DNA of 40,156 nucleotides from Gammaproteobacteria bacterium (GCA_024277935.1 JAJRUF010000021.1:1-40156); one strand, 5' to 3'; counted from the first letter of the stretch, positions 27,441-37,313 are shown. Made by a program: numbers and translations. The notes: generated from the letters alone by a model not told the origin.

Positions 27441-27867
27441 GGCTAGTTTTTATATTTTACCAAGCGACTCCTTACCTGCTCGGTTCCTGTTTGCTTGCAA
27501 ACTGATAGAAAAAGCTTATCGTAGCGGTCAGTTTTGTTATGTGTATACTGACTCGCTACAACAAAGCCAACAGTTGGATAATCAACTTTGGACTTTTAGG
27601 GAGAATAGTTTTATTCCTCACCAACTCTACGAAACAGAAAATAAAGTTCCAGACTACCCAAAAACTGTATTAATTGGTACTCTGGCCGCACCAGAGAGGT
27701 GGCAAAAACTGATTTTTAATCTATCATCAAAATATCCGGCTGATTTAACTAACACAGACCGGGTATTAGAAATCCTTGATAATAACGAAGCATTAAAACA
27801 AGCCGGACGACAGCGTTTTCGCCAATATAAACAAAATGGCTTTGATACATCAACGCATAAGATATGA
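27433..27867 (+). CDS. holC: DNA polymerase III chi subunit
   Basis: The 144-residue protein matches HolC: a SFYILPS start, [38 protein letters not shown] and FIPHQLY. Chi links the clamp loader to single-stranded-DNA-binding protein. Length is close to that of the E. coli protein (147). Order pepA-holC-valS is conserved in gammaproteobacteria. It overlaps pepA by eight bases. The 65-base gap to valS has no clear terminator. Confidence 0.93.
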   Translation: MAKASFYILPSDSLPARFLFACKLIEKAYRSGQFCYVYTDSLQQSQQLDNQLWTFRENSFIPHQLYETENKVPDYPKTVLIGTLAAPERWQKLIFNLSSKYPADLTNTDRVLEILDNNEALKQAGRQRFRQYKQNGFDTSTHKI

Positions 27868-27932
27868 TTATTTACCTCTTTGCGAGCAAAATTGCCCGCG
27901 CTACATCTTTAATATAAATAAATAGACTTTCC

Positions 27933-30743
27933 ATGGAAAAAACATACACCCCCCACTCAATAGAACAACGCTGGTATAAAATTTGGGAAGGTAAAGGCTA
28001 CTTTAAAGCAAAGCCCGAGGGCGAATCGTATTGTATTATGATCCCGCCTCCCAATGTCACAGGTAGTTTACATATGGGACATGCCTTTCAAGATACTATT
28101 ATGGATGCCCTAAGCCGCTACCATCGAATGAAAGGCAAAAGCACCTTATGGCAACCAGGTAGTGATCATGCAGGGATTGCCACGCAAATGGTGGTTGAAC
28201 GTATTGTCAATGCTGAGGGTAAAACACGCCATGACTACGGTAGGGAAAAGTTTGTTGAAAAAATTTGGCAATGGAAAGAAGAGTCAGGAAATACCATTAC
28301 CAAACAGCTTCGCCGCATGGGGAGCTCTTTAGATTGGGAAAAAGAACGTTTCACCATGGACGATGGCATGTCAGATGCCGTACAAGAAGTATTTATTAAG
28401 CTACATGAAGAAGGCCTAATCTATCGTGGTAAGCGACTTGTTAACTGGGATCCTGTATTACACACTGCTGTTTCTGATTTAGAAGTTTTATCTGAGGAAG
28501 AAAATGGCTTTATGTGGCATATGCGTTACCCCTTATCAAATGGCTCAGGCTATATGATCGTTGCCACTACTCGCCCAGAAACATTACTGGGTGATGTTGC
28601 TGTCGCTATCCACCCGGATGACGACCGCTACAAACACCTGTTAGGTGAGTTTTTAGAGCTCCCCTTAACAAACCGTCGTATTCCAATTATTGCAGATGAA
28701 CATGTAGACCCTGAGTTTGGTACGGGTTGTGTAAAAGTAACGCCTGCTCATGACTTTAATGATTATGATGTTTGGACTCGGCATAAAGATTTAGCCGCTA
28801 TTATGGATGCTCCTCATGGAGGGTTGATTAATATCTTTACTGAAGATGCGGCAATTCGCGCAAATGACGAAGGTGAAAATAATCTTATTCCAGAAAAGTA
28901 TATTGGTTTAGACCGTGTTGTAGCCCGTAAACAAATGGTTGCAGACCTAGATTCACAAGGCTTATTAGAAAAAGTCGAAAAGCATAAACTGGTTGTTCCT
29001 CGAGGCGATCGTTCAAATAGTATTATCGAACCTCTTTTAACTAATCAATGGTATGTAAAAGTAGGGCCCCTTGCTCAGCCCGCTATTGAAGCTGTTGAAA
29101 AGGGTGATATTAAATTTGTCCCGGATAACTGGAAAAATACTTATTTTGAATGGATGCGTAATATCCAGGATTGGTGTATTTCAAGACAAATCTGGTGGGG
29201 GCATAGAATCCCTGCCTGGTATGATGATGAAGACAATATCTATGTCGGCCGGTCTGAACAAGAAATCCGCGAAAAACATGGTTTAGCCGCTGATTATCCA
29301 CTAAGACAGGATGAAGATGTTTTAGACACTTGGTTCTCCTCTGCCTTATGGCCCTTTTCAACTTTGGGATGGCCAGAGAAAACAGCTGAATTAGCACAAC
29401 ATTATCCAACTAGTGTATTAGTTACAGGTTTTGATATTATCTTTTTTTGGGTTGCCAGAATGATTATGATTGGGCTTAAATTTCAAGGCGAAGTGCCTTT
29501 TAAAGAAGTTTATGTTCATGGCTTAGTCCGTGATGCCGAAGGGCAAAAAATGTCCAAATCAAAAGGTAATGTACTTGACCCCATTGACTTAATTGATGGT
29601 ATTGATTTAGAAGCTTTAGTTGAAAAACGCATGAGCGGTATGATGCAACCCCATCTACAAAAGAAAGTTGAGAAGGCTACTCGTAAACAATTCCCTGAGG
29701 GTATTCCTTCTTTTGGTACAGATGCCTTACGCTTTACCTTTGCATCATTGGCAACCACAGGTCGAGATATACGTTTTGATCTAGCGCGTGCAGAAGGCTA
29801 CCGTAATTTTTGTAATAAATTATGGAATGCTGCTCGTTATGTCTTAATGAATACTGAAGGCCAGGACAATGGCTTATCCGACGCGCCCTGTGAGTATTCA
29901 CAAGCAGATTTATGGATTACCTCCCGTTTAAACCAGGTAACGGCATCGACTAGCGAAGCAATAGAGGGTTACCGCTTTGATTTAGCCGCTCAAGCACTCT
30001 ATGAATTTACTTGGAATGAATACTGTGACTGGTATTTAGAATTAGCAAAAATTTCTCTGCAATCAGATAATGAAGCACTACAACGTGGAACACGTAAAAC
30101 ATTAGTCAATGTTTTAGAAAACATTCTACGTTTAAGCCACCCCATCATGCCCTTTATCACCGAAGAAATTTGGCAACGTGTTGCTCCATTAGCAGGGATT
30201 AGTACTGAAACTATTATGTTACAGCCCTACCCTGAAGCAGATAAGAATCAAATCAACCATGATGCCATTAATGCAACAAAGTGGATTATGGATTTTATTC
30301 TAGGGATACGCCGTATCCGTGGCGAAATGAATATTGCACCAGGAAAACCACTGCCAGTCTTATTACAAAACTGTACAGCAAGCGATTTAGTCTTTTTAGA
30401 ATCAAGCAAAGAATATCTATTAAAATTAGGTCGCGTTGAATCAATTACAGTTCTTTCGGCTGATGAAATTGCGCCTGAATCAGCTATTTCACTGGTTGGT
30501 GAAATGAAAATTCTAATCCCAATGGCAGGCTTAATCGATAAAGATGCAGAAATTGCACGTTTAGAAAAAGAAGTTGCCAAAATACAAAAAGATTTACCTC
30601 GTATTGAAGGCAAATTAAATAACCCAAAATTTATTGATAAAGCGCCGGAGGCGGTTATTAACAAAGAGAAAGAAAAATTAGCCACCCTGCAGTCTTCACT
30701 TAAAAACCTTGAAGAACAGCGGGTTAAAATTAAAGCTCTGTAA
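27933..30743 (+). CDS. valS: Valyl-tRNA synthetase
   Basis: The 936-residue class I synthetase charges tRNA(Val). The HIGH-type motif is H47-M-G-H50 in [13 protein letters not shown]. The KMSKS motif is at 539-543. An editing (CP1) domain lies between them with [19 protein letters not shown], and [17 protein letters not shown] is also diagnostic. The C-terminal 70 residues form the coiled-coil arm ([20 protein letters not shown]) that contacts the tRNA. The following HDOD-GAF gene begins four bases after its stop. Confidence 0.98.
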   Translation: MEKTYTPHSIEQRWYKIWEGKGYFKAKPEGESYCIMIPPPNVTGSLHMGHAFQDTIMDALSRYHRMKGKSTLWQPGSDHAGIATQMVVERIVNAEGKTRHDYGREKFVEKIWQWKEESGNTITKQLRRMGSSLDWEKERFTMDDGMSDAVQEVFIKLHEEGLIYRGKRLVNWDPVLHTAVSDLEVLSEEENGFMWHMRYPLSNGSGYMIVATTRPETLLGDVAVAIHPDDDRYKHLLGEFLELPLTNRRIPIIADEHVDPEFGTGCVKVTPAHDFNDYDVWTRHKDLAAIMDAPHGGLINIFTEDAAIRANDEGENNLIPEKYIGLDRVVARKQMVADLDSQGLLEKVEKHKLVVPRGDRSNSIIEPLLTNQWYVKVGPLAQPAIEAVEKGDIKFVPDNWKNTYFEWMRNIQDWCISRQIWWGHRIPAWYDDEDNIYVGRSEQEIREKHGLAADYPLRQDEDVLDTWFSSALWPFSTLGWPEKTAELAQHYPTSVLVTGFDIIFFWVARMIMIGLKFQGEVPFKEVYVHGLVRDAEGQKMSKSKGNVLDPIDLIDGIDLEALVEKRMSGMMQPHLQKKVEKATRKQFPEGIPSFGTDALRFTFASLATTGRDIRFDLARAEGYRNFCNKLWNAARYVLMNTEGQDNGLSDAPCEYSQADLWITSRLNQVTASTSEAIEGYRFDLAAQALYEFTWNEYCDWYLELAKISLQSDNEALQRGTRKTLVNVLENILRLSHPIMPFITEEIWQRVAPLAGISTETIMLQPYPEADKNQINHDAINATKWIMDFILGIRRIRGEMNIAPGKPLPVLLQNCTASDLVFLESSKEYLLKLGRVESITVLSADEIAPESAISLVGEMKILIPMAGLIDKDAEIARLEKEVAKIQKDLPRIEGKLNNPKFIDKAPEAVINKEKEKLATLQSSLKNLEEQRVKIKAL

Positions 30744-30747
30744 CCAT

Positions 30748-32190
30748 ATGCAAAAAGCGAAACAAAAGCCAGAGAATCTTCAATCACTTGAACAGTGGAC
30801 GAAGGTTCTTTGTGAGCAGGAAATGACTATTTTCTCCAACACTGCTCACAATATTTATAACTCAATAGATAAAAGGCAGGGAGCCATGGAACTGGCTTCC
30901 ATTATTTTGCAAGACCCTAACCTTACGGCAAAACTTCTCAAGGTAAGTAATAGCGTTCATTACAATCCCTCAAACCAAAAAATGAATACTATCTCTAGAG
31001 CCATTGTTATTTTAGGCTCTAATATCGTGCGTGAGCTAACGATTGCCTGTTCATTTTTTGAATCCATTATCTCCCCAGAAAATAAGCACCAAGCCAATAA
31101 AGAAATTGGACATGCCATTCATGCCGCAGTACAAGCGAAAGAAATAGCGATCCATTGTCATGATAAATCACCAGAAGAAGTTTTTATTGCCGCATTACTT
31201 AACAATATAGGTGCTATTTTATTCTGGTGTTTTGGTGGTGAGCAATGTAAATATATTACTGAGCTACTTAGTTCAGGACAATACACCCCAGAACAAGCGG
31301 AAGAAAAAGTGCTTGGTTTTACTCTTAAAGATTTGGGGGGAAGTCTTTGTAAATCCTGGAACCTTGGAGGCTTAATTGAAGAAGCCATAACAAGCCCCGA
31401 GCCCTCTAAAATTCGCCCTCAAATAGTCCATTTAAGCAATGAAATTGCACACTCAGCTGATAATGGCTGGAATTCTGAAGTAATGGATCAATGTTTAATC
31501 AAATTAGAGAAACTAACAGGTGAAGATTCATCTAAAATTGTCGTCCGCTTAAAAGACAACGCCATGTCTGCCGTTAAAATAGCCTGTAATTTTGGTGCGC
31601 ATGATGCTTCACAATTTATTCAAACAGACGAACCCTCTAGCCCGCCCACAGAACTCGTTACCGAAGTCTTAGATAAAAAACAAGTGCAGCTTCAAATCCT
31701 ACAAGATATAACCCAACACTTAAGTGGTAGCATTAACCTTAACCTACTTCTTGAAATGATTATTGAAGGCATTCATCGAGGACTTAGTATGGATAGATCG
31801 CTATTTTGCATACTGAGTACCGATAAAAAAACATTAACAGAAAAATTAGCACTCGGCTGGGCAAAACAGCTTAATGCACAGGCAAAAATAAAACTTGATG
31901 TCTCCAGCATCCCAGCCAATCTTTTTTTTAAAGCCATCAATTCCAGCTCAGGCATTTGGGCTAACCCCAAAAAAGATGCTGTTTTATTTACTCCAAATGT
32001 CATTAACCATATAGGTAAATCTGAATGTTTCCTTATCCCTATCCGTGCTGATAATAAAACAATTGGGTTGATCTACTCTGATCGTGCCACGCATAATCAA
32101 CCTTTAACAGAAGAGGACTTTAATGCCGCCAAGCACTTTTCCCAACAAGCCATTATTGGCTTAGCTTTGTATAAAATACAGAAAACATGA
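30748..32190 (+). CDS. HDOD domain + GAF domain signalling protein
   Basis: From ATG 30748 the protein has 480 residues; the open frame extends 13 codons upstream into valS, which is unlikely to be used. An HDOD domain (about 20-215) is recognised from ASIILQDPNLTAKLLKVSNS, SRAIVILGSNIVRELTIACS and FIAALLNNIGAILFW, in which the HD dyad has become NN. A linker leads to a GAF domain (about 315-475) with LQILQDITQHLSGSINLNLL, MDRSLFCIL and FLIPIRADNKTIGLIYSDR. It overlaps the two-receiver regulator downstream by four bases (ATGA), so the two are co-translated and probably act together. Ligand and output are unknown. Confidence 0.82.
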   Translation: MQKAKQKPENLQSLEQWTKVLCEQEMTIFSNTAHNIYNSIDKRQGAMELASIILQDPNLTAKLLKVSNSVHYNPSNQKMNTISRAIVILGSNIVRELTIACSFFESIISPENKHQANKEIGHAIHAAVQAKEIAIHCHDKSPEEVFIAALLNNIGAILFWCFGGEQCKYITELLSSGQYTPEQAEEKVLGFTLKDLGGSLCKSWNLGGLIEEAITSPEPSKIRPQIVHLSNEIAHSADNGWNSEVMDQCLIKLEKLTGEDSSKIVVRLKDNAMSAVKIACNFGAHDASQFIQTDEPSSPPTELVTEVLDKKQVQLQILQDITQHLSGSINLNLLLEMIIEGIHRGLSMDRSLFCILSTDKKTLTEKLALGWAKQLNAQAKIKLDVSSIPANLFFKAINSSSGIWANPKKDAVLFTPNVINHIGKSECFLIPIRADNKTIGLIYSDRATHNQPLTEEDFNAAKHFSQQAIIGLALYKIQKT

Positions 32191-32981
32191 ATGAAAAAGA
32201 GTTTATAGACTTACAAGTTTGTCTTGTAGAACCTTCAAGTACTCAACAACATATCATTAGAAAATTTCTTTTAGACCTAGGAATATCAAATATCACTTTA
32301 ATTGAATCGGGCAAGGATCTGCTCGCAATATTAAAACAAAGTTCCCCCGATTTAATCATCAGTTCTATGTACTTACCTGATATGACAGGAGCTGATTTGG
32401 TCCATGAAATTAGAAATGATTCTGATTCCTATGATATGGCTTTTTTATTAATCTCAAGCGAAACTAACCTTAACTATTTAGACCCCATTCGGCAAGCCGG
32501 TGCCATTGCTATTTTACCCAAACCTTTTACAAGCAAGGATTTAGATGTCGCATTGTCGGCTACTCTAGACTATTTAAACCCACAACAAGTTGAACTTGAG
32601 CATTTAGATATCGACGATATAAATGTTCTGGTGGTTGATGATAGCCTAACCTCTTTAAAATATATCTGCAAAATTCTTAATGATATTGGTATTGAGCAAA
32701 TCACTCAGGCAACAAATGGCCAACAAGCATTTGAATTAATTAGTGAGCATTTATTTGACCTCATAGTGACTGATTTTAATATGCCTGAAATGGACGGTTT
32801 ACAACTAACAAACTCTATTCGTTCCGAAAGTAGCCAGCAATCAATCCCCATTCTAATGCTGACTAGTGAACAAAATGAAAGCCGCTTAGCGGCTGTAAAA
32901 AAAGCAGGCGTTTCTGCCATTCTAGACAAACCATTTGAACCTGCATCTATCAGAAAGTTAATTGCTCAGCTACTCAACTAA
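32187..32981 (+). CDS. Tandem receiver-domain response regulator with a degenerate first receiver
   Basis: The 264-residue protein consists of two CheY-like receivers (about 9-130 and 145-264) and no output domain. The second is complete: D151-D152, phospho-acceptor D196 in IVTDFNMPEMDG, T226 and K248. In the first, the acidic pair is E15-P16 and the phospho-acceptor position is S60 (IISSMYLPDMTG), while S90 and K112 remain. It therefore should not be phosphorylated in the normal way. Coupled translation with the HDOD-GAF gene suggests the pair forms one signalling unit. No histidine kinase is encoded nearby. Confidence 0.87.
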   Translation: MNEKEFIDLQVCLVEPSSTQQHIIRKFLLDLGISNITLIESGKDLLAILKQSSPDLIISSMYLPDMTGADLVHEIRNDSDSYDMAFLLISSETNLNYLDPIRQAGAIAILPKPFTSKDLDVALSATLDYLNPQQVELEHLDIDDINVLVVDDSLTSLKYICKILNDIGIEQITQATNGQQAFELISEHLFDLIVTDFNMPEMDGLQLTNSIRSESSQQSIPILMLTSEQNESRLAAVKKAGVSAILDKPFEPASIRKLIAQLLN

Positions 32982-33040
32982 ATTACAACATTTCTCTTGA
33001 ATAACAAAACCATAAGCCATTGATTTATTACCCTCTAATT

Positions 33041-33144
33041 AATGACCGAGAGGCGCATAGCAAGCTATGCAACGAATGAGGTCATTTCACTTGGAGAAAA
33101 AAGACAAGTTAGAAACTGGGAAGTTGTTTCATGCACGTTCCTTA
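33041..33144. repeat. Dispersed hairpin-bearing repeat, copy 2
   Basis: This is about 85-90 percent identical by eye to 3178-3286 and in the same orientation, sharing GAGGCGCATAGCAAGCTA, the central palindrome, AAAAGACAAGTTAGAAA and the tail GTTTCATGCACGTTCCTTA. The outer inverted repeat is shorter here (AATGACC 33041-33047 with GGTCATT 33080-33086). The downstream tail is the better conserved half, suggesting it matters for mobility or function. Confidence 0.8.
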
Positions 33145-33175
33145 CATAATTAGCAGCACTTAATCCATTATTTTG

Positions 33176-33287
33176 AACCACGGAATACACTGAGAGCACA
33201 GAGGAGAGCAAGGTAAAATTATTCACCTCCTTTCAATAACGGCTCTAGCTCATTAAAATCTCAGTGATCTCTCTGTACTCCGTGGTT
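33176..33287. repeat. 112-bp MITE-like element with terminal inverted repeats
   Basis: The left end AACCACGGAATACACTGAGA and the right end, read in reverse complement as AACCACGGAGTACAGAGAGA, form about 20-bp imperfect terminal inverted repeats. The first nine bases are identical. There is no gene inside. A truncated copy in opposite orientation occurs at 39566-39647. The AACCACGGAGTACAC end is a motif I associate with widespread dispersed repeats. Confidence 0.75.
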
Positions 33288-33490
33288 AAACAGCTCTTAA
33301 ATAACAACATTATAGGTCTTTATAGGTCTTTGATTTTATTATTCTCTGATTAATAACCAAGCGAAGCCTAATGCCTGCTTATGCAAAAGTACAGATTTGA
33401 GCCACTACCACTTTTTCAAAATTTTTCACTTTAAAATAAGGTTATAATAAATTTCCTTCTAATAATTTATAATAAAAAAAGGTGAGTTTA

Positions 33491-33898
33491 ATGAAAAAAT
33501 ATATTTTAGTCTCTGTATTAGCCACTACATTAAGTTTATTATCCACAGGAGTCTACGCGACAGGCGGTCACGGTGCTGGTGGGGGAGGTGGCGGCAATAA
33601 AAGTGGCGGAAAGTGCAACACAACCTCTATTAGTCGTTTTTTACCCGGACACCTTAAAACTGTTGCTCCAAAATCTAAATTTTCTTTTTGGGTCAAAGGG
33701 ATAAGAAACCCAGATGTTATTAAGGTAACTGCAAAAAAACTCCCCGTTGAACTATCTGTTAAAGATAAAAGCTCATTCTTTTTAGTAACAGGTACTTTAC
33801 CTGCTTCTTTATCTAATACAGTAGCAAGAATTCAAGTTATCGTTCATGAACCAAGATGCCCAGCTGATAAAGGTTGGTTATTAAAAATTACGGAATAA
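33491..33898 (+). CDS. Secreted glycine-rich-linker protein, function unknown
   Basis: The start at ATG 33491 follows AGGTGA at a five-base spacing, giving 135 residues; a GTG at 33482 would put that site inside the gene. The signal peptide covers 1-23 (ending VYA). A short flexible stretch TGGHGAGGGGGGNKSGGK comes next, then a compact domain of about 90 residues rich in beta-type sequence (FSFWVKGIRNPDVIKVTAKK, SSFFLVTGTLPA, VARIQVIVHEPRC). Two cysteines (in GGKCNTT and EPRCPAD) may form a disulfide. No family is recognised. It stands alone between repeat-rich spacers. Confidence 0.7.
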   Translation: MKKYILVSVLATTLSLLSTGVYATGGHGAGGGGGGNKSGGKCNTTSISRFLPGHLKTVAPKSKFSFWVKGIRNPDVIKVTAKKLPVELSVKDKSSFFLVTGTLPASLSNTVARIQVIVHEPRCPADKGWLLKITE

Positions 33899-33957
33899 AT
33901 TTATAACTTTTCCGTTTAATATTAAGCATAAGTAGGTAACTATATTTATTCTAACAC

Positions 33958-34014
33958 TTGGAAGTGAGGCTTTAGCCTCGCATGATTCAGACGAGGCTAA
34001 AGCCTCACTTCCAA
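33958..34014. repeat. Perfect 23-bp inverted repeat (hairpin) upstream of hslV
   Basis: The arm 33958-33980 (TTGGAAGTGAGGCTTTAGCC plus TCG) is the exact reverse complement of 33992-34014, around an 11-base loop. It lies 59 bases after the secreted protein's stop and 170 bases before the hslV start. Without strong U-tracts it is more likely a mobile REP/MITE-type hairpin than a plain terminator, though it may work as one. Confidence 0.7.
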
Positions 34015-34183
34015 AAATATTTACAAGCTTATTAAAACTCACCCCCCTCACTTTGGAATAAAGATATTGGGTTGTGAGTTATCAAATAATTACTATTTAT
34101 AACGTAATAAATCATTAATTTCCCCCTATTTCCCCTCAGAGCATGTAAAATTGTCTAATTTAAGTTTTCTCAGTGGGTATACA

Positions 34184-34741
34184 GTGAGTTTTAGAGGCAC
34201 AACAATTATTTCAGTTCGCCGTGGCGACAAAGTTGTAATCGGGGGTGATGGCCAGGTTTCTTTAGGCAACACCGTAATGAAAGGTAATGCACGTAAAGTT
34301 CGTCGCTTATACCATGGTAAAGTTATTGCTGGCTTTGCAGGTGCAACAGCGGATGCCTTTACCTTATTTGAACATTTTGAAGGCAAGCTTGAAAAGCATC
34401 GCGGTAACTTAACCCGTGCAGCAGTAGAAATGGCCAAAGACTGGCGTACAGATCGAGCATTACGCAAATTAGAAGCACTATTACTCATTGCCGATTCAAA
34501 AACTTCATTACTTCTTTCAGGAACGGGAGATGTTATTGAGCCAGAACATGACTTAATGGCTATTGGTTCTGGTGGAACTTTTGCGCAATCGGCTGGTATT
34601 GCCTTATTAGAAAATACCGATTTAAGTGCCCGAGATATTGTAGAAAAATCATTGCATATTGCCGCAGATATTTGTATTTATACCAACCACAACCTCCGCA
34701 TTGAAGAACTAGACGCTGAAGCAATCAGTGACGAAGAGTAA
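34184..34741 (+). CDS. hslV: ATP-dependent protease subunit HslV (ClpQ)
   Basis: HslV is the threonine-protease ring of the HslUV complex. I start it at GTG 34184, giving [20 protein letters not shown] and 185 residues; the open frame begins at TTG 34151, which would add 11 unconserved residues. Many HslV proteins carry a short pro-sequence ending in RG before the catalytic threonine, here T6. [34 protein letters not shown] and [10 protein letters not shown] are all family signatures. hslU starts five bases downstream. No convincing heat-shock promoter was found upstream. Confidence 0.95.
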   Translation: MSFRGTTIISVRRGDKVVIGGDGQVSLGNTVMKGNARKVRRLYHGKVIAGFAGATADAFTLFEHFEGKLEKHRGNLTRAAVEMAKDWRTDRALRKLEALLLIADSKTSLLLSGTGDVIEPEHDLMAIGSGGTFAQSAGIALLENTDLSARDIVEKSLHIAADICIYTNHNLRIEELDAEAISDEE

Positions 34742-34746
34742 ATAGA

Positions 34747-36072
34747 ATGAGCAAAATGACACCCAAAGAAATTGTAAGCGAACTGGATAAACATATCATT
34801 GGTCAAGCTGGCGCCAAACGCTCAGTTGCCATTGCTTTGCGTAACCGCTGGCGACGTATGCGCGTAGCTGAAGAACTACGTGATGAGATTACGCCTAAAA
34901 ATATATTAATGATAGGCCCAACCGGGGTTGGTAAAACAGAAATTGCCAGACGTTTAGCACGCTTGGCTAATGCACCATTTATAAAGATTGAAGCGACTAA
35001 ATTTACCGAAGTGGGTTATGTCGGTCGTGACGTTGAATCCATTATCCGCGATTTAGTTGATACTGCGGTAAAAATGCATCGCATGTCGGAAATAGAAAAA
35101 GTACAAAACCGTGCTGCTGATGCAGCCGAAGAAAAGGTTTTGGACATTCTATTGCCTTCAGCTGAAAACGGTATGATTTCAGAGACTGAAGCTTCTACTC
35201 GCCAAAAAATGCGTAAAAAATTACGTGAAGGTGATTTTAACGATAAAGAAATTGAAATTGACTTAAAAGCACCGTCAGTTGGCGTAGAAATTATGGCACC
35301 TCCTGGCATGGAAGATATGACTAGCCAATTGCAAGGCATGTTTCAAAACATGAACAGCGGCAAGACTAAAACCAGCAAAATGAAAATTGTCGATGCTTTA
35401 AAAGCATTACAGGAAGATGAAGCTTCAAAGCTGATTAATGAAGATGACATTAAAATGTCTGCGGTTGAATCAGTTGAACAAAATGGTATTGTATTTTTAG
35501 ATGAAATTGATAAAGTTTGTAAGCGCTCCGATTTAGGAGGCGGCGGTGGAGAAGTCTCTCGTGAAGGGGTCCAACGTGATTTATTACCCTTAGTTGAAGG
35601 CAGTACCGTCAGCACTAAATATGGCATGATCAAAACGGATCATATTTTATTTATTGCTTCTGGTGCTTTTCACCTAACCAAACCTTCTGATTTAATTCCT
35701 GAATTACAAGGTCGATTTCCAATCCGTGTTGAGTTAAATGCCCTTTCAGCCGATGACTTTGTGCGTATTTTAACAGAACCAGATGCTTCATTAACCGAAC
35801 AATATCAAGCCTTGCTTAAAACAGAAGGTGTAGAGCTTAATTTTTCTGATGATGGTATCCAGCGAATTGCCGAACTAGGCTGGCAAGTTAATGAAAAAAC
35901 AGAAAATATTGGCGCTAGAAGATTACATACTCTATTAGAACGCTTATTAGAAGAAATTACTTTTGAAGCTTCAGACATTGTTGAAAAAACAATTATTATT
36001 GATGCTACTTATGTAGACGCTCACTTAACTGAATTTGCTGAAGATGAAGATTTAAGCCGCTATATTCTATAG
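34747..36072 (+). CDS. hslU: HslU (ClpY) AAA+ unfoldase of the HslUV protease
   Basis: The 441-residue AAA+ ATPase begins [20 protein letters not shown]. Walker A is GPTGVGKTE (57-65), Walker [12 protein letters not shown] lies near 252, and the pore loop GYVGRDVES near 90. The I-domain sits between about 110 and 230, and the arginine-rich sensor region [14 protein letters not shown] near 390. The C-terminal [10 protein letters not shown] is the tail that docks in HslV. It is co-transcribed with hslV (five-base gap), and the DUF971 gene follows after two bases. Confidence 0.97.
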   Translation: MSKMTPKEIVSELDKHIIGQAGAKRSVAIALRNRWRRMRVAEELRDEITPKNILMIGPTGVGKTEIARRLARLANAPFIKIEATKFTEVGYVGRDVESIIRDLVDTAVKMHRMSEIEKVQNRAADAAEEKVLDILLPSAENGMISETEASTRQKMRKKLREGDFNDKEIEIDLKAPSVGVEIMAPPGMEDMTSQLQGMFQNMNSGKTKTSKMKIVDALKALQEDEASKLINEDDIKMSAVESVEQNGIVFLDEIDKVCKRSDLGGGGGEVSREGVQRDLLPLVEGSTVSTKYGMIKTDHILFIASGAFHLTKPSDLIPELQGRFPIRVELNALSADDFVRILTEPDASLTEQYQALLKTEGVELNFSDDGIQRIAELGWQVNEKTENIGARRLHTLLERLLEEITFEASDIVEKTIIIDATYVDAHLTEFAEDEDLSRYIL

Positions 36073-36074
36073 AT

Positions 36075-36467
36075 ATGAGATTAAGCACAGAACCTGCAAA
36101 CTGTAATATTACTGATATAACACTGCACCAGTCCTCACATATACTTGAAGTTAGTTTTGATAATGGCGAGAGTTTTAAACTCCCTTGTGAATACCTGCGT
36201 GTTTACTCGCCTTCTGCGGAAGCATTAGGTCATGCTCCTGGGCAAGAAGTATTACAAACAGGTAAAAAAGACGTTAATATTATAAGTATAAAACCTATTG
36301 GTAATTATGGTATTGAACCTCACTTTAGTGATGGCCATAGCAGTGGGATTTACTCTTGGGATATGCTTTATAAATTAGGTTCGCAATACCCTGCGCTGTG
36401 GGCAAATTATCTTGAAAGATTAGAAGCTTCTGGCGCTTCTCGCTCAGAACAGCAACAAACACGATAA
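36075..36467 (+). CDS. DUF971 (gamma-butyrobetaine hydroxylase-like N-terminal domain) protein
   Basis: The 130-residue protein has [26 protein letters not shown]...GHAPG and the late [12 protein letters not shown], which define the small DUF971 domain. The domain also occurs at the N-terminus of gamma-butyrobetaine hydroxylases and in Fe-S-related proteins. The stand-alone bacterial form commonly follows hslU and precedes ubiE, as here. Its function is not established. The ATG lies two bases after the hslU stop, consistent with co-transcription. Confidence 0.88.
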   Translation: MRLSTEPANCNITDITLHQSSHILEVSFDNGESFKLPCEYLRVYSPSAEALGHAPGQEVLQTGKKDVNIISIKPIGNYGIEPHFSDGHSSGIYSWDMLYKLGSQYPALWANYLERLEASGASRSEQQQTR

Positions 36468-36471
36468 GATT

Positions 36472-37221
36472 ATGACAAACGAAAATACAACTCATTTTGG
36501 CTTTAAACAAGTGGCAACTGACGATAAAGTCAGCATGGTTCGCGGCGTTTTTGATTCTGTTGCTAGCAACTATGATGTTATGAACGACCTGATGTCATTA
36601 GGCATTCACCGTATTTGGAAACGTGTTGCCATCCAATTAGCAAACGTAAGAAATGGCGACAAAATTTTAGACTTAGCAGGGGGTACAGGAGACTTAACCA
36701 CTCTATTCGAAAAACGTGTCGGTAAAGAAGGCTCTATTGTTTTAGCGGATATTAACTCTGAAATGTTACGTACAGGACGCGATCGTTTAATCGATCGAGG
36801 TTTAGTTGGTAATATTAGCTATGCCCAGGTAAATGCAGAGTGCTTACCTTTTGAAGATAACACCTTTGATTGTGTTTGTATTGCCTTTGGTTTGCGTAAT
36901 GTCACCGATAAAGATGCAGCTCTACGCTCAATGTTAAGAGTTCTTAAGCCTGGAGGAAAAGTTATTATATTGGAATTTTCACACCCCATCGATAAAGTGA
37001 CAGAAAAAGTTTATGATTTTTATTCATTTAAACTATTACCTAAAATTGGTAAGTTTGTAGCTAAAGATGAAGATAGCTATCGTTATCTTGCTGAGTCAAT
37101 TCGTATGCACCCTAAGCAGGATGAATTAAAAAAGATGATGGAAGAAGCTGGCTTAGAACGCTGTGAATATTTCAATATGAGCCAGGGAATTGTTGCCGTA
37201 CATAGAGGCTACAAAATCTAA
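36472..37221 (+). CDS. ubiE: Ubiquinone/menaquinone C-methyltransferase UbiE
   Basis: The 249-residue SAM-dependent methyltransferase has [20 protein letters not shown] and [21 protein letters not shown] at the N-terminus. SAM motif I is [11 protein letters not shown] (67-77), and [24 protein letters not shown] and [16 protein letters not shown] are the UbiE signatures. It methylates the quinone ring carbon in ubiquinone synthesis (or menaquinone where that pathway exists). It starts four bases after the DUF971 gene. ubiJ follows after 92 bases containing a REP-like remnant. Confidence 0.97.
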   Translation: MTNENTTHFGFKQVATDDKVSMVRGVFDSVASNYDVMNDLMSLGIHRIWKRVAIQLANVRNGDKILDLAGGTGDLTTLFEKRVGKEGSIVLADINSEMLRTGRDRLIDRGLVGNISYAQVNAECLPFEDNTFDCVCIAFGLRNVTDKDAALRSMLRVLKPGGKVIILEFSHPIDKVTEKVYDFYSFKLLPKIGKFVAKDEDSYRYLAESIRMHPKQDELKKMMEEAGLERCEYFNMSQGIVAVHRGYKI

Positions 37222-37253
37222 ATCGCCTCAATTCTATTATCACCGATAATAAT

Positions 37254-37280
37254 GTTGGCTTACGCTATCGCTAACCCAAC
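37254..37280. repeat. Short imperfect palindrome in the ubiE-ubiJ gap
   Basis: GTTGGCTTACGCT and GCTAACCCAAC face each other around ATC as an imperfect stem. The wording resembles small dispersed palindromes seen in many bacterial intergenic regions. It could reduce read-through from ubiE to ubiJ. Only one copy is in the window. Confidence 0.4.
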
Positions 37281-37313
37281 CGACTCAACACCAGCCATCA
37301 CAGACATTGCCAA

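Larger units (their letters stand above)
32982..33490. other. 509-bp gene-free region loaded with repeats
   Basis: No credible open frame is present. It contains the second copy of the hairpin repeat (33041-33144), the MITE-like element (33176-33287), a 10-bp tandem duplication TATAGGTCTT (33311-33330) and a diverged direct repeat pair (33021-33051 with 33331-33363). The last 60 bases are AT-rich and should hold the promoter of the secreted glycine-rich protein. Confidence 0.7.

Noticed and set aside
27882-27899. Hairpin between holC and valS (GCGAGCAA / TTGCCCGC)
   Set aside because: Only eight pairs with a mismatch and a two-base loop, and no U-tract; not supportable as a terminator.
30248-30787. 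179-codon minus-strand frame opposite the end of valS
   Set aside because: Shadow of the valS coiled-coil arm; low-complexity serine/isoleucine-rich, with no family features.
34040-34183. Heat-shock (sigma-32) promoter for hslVU
   Set aside because: TCCCCCTATT at 34121 loosely resembles the -10 element, but there is no CTTGAA-like -35 at the right distance.
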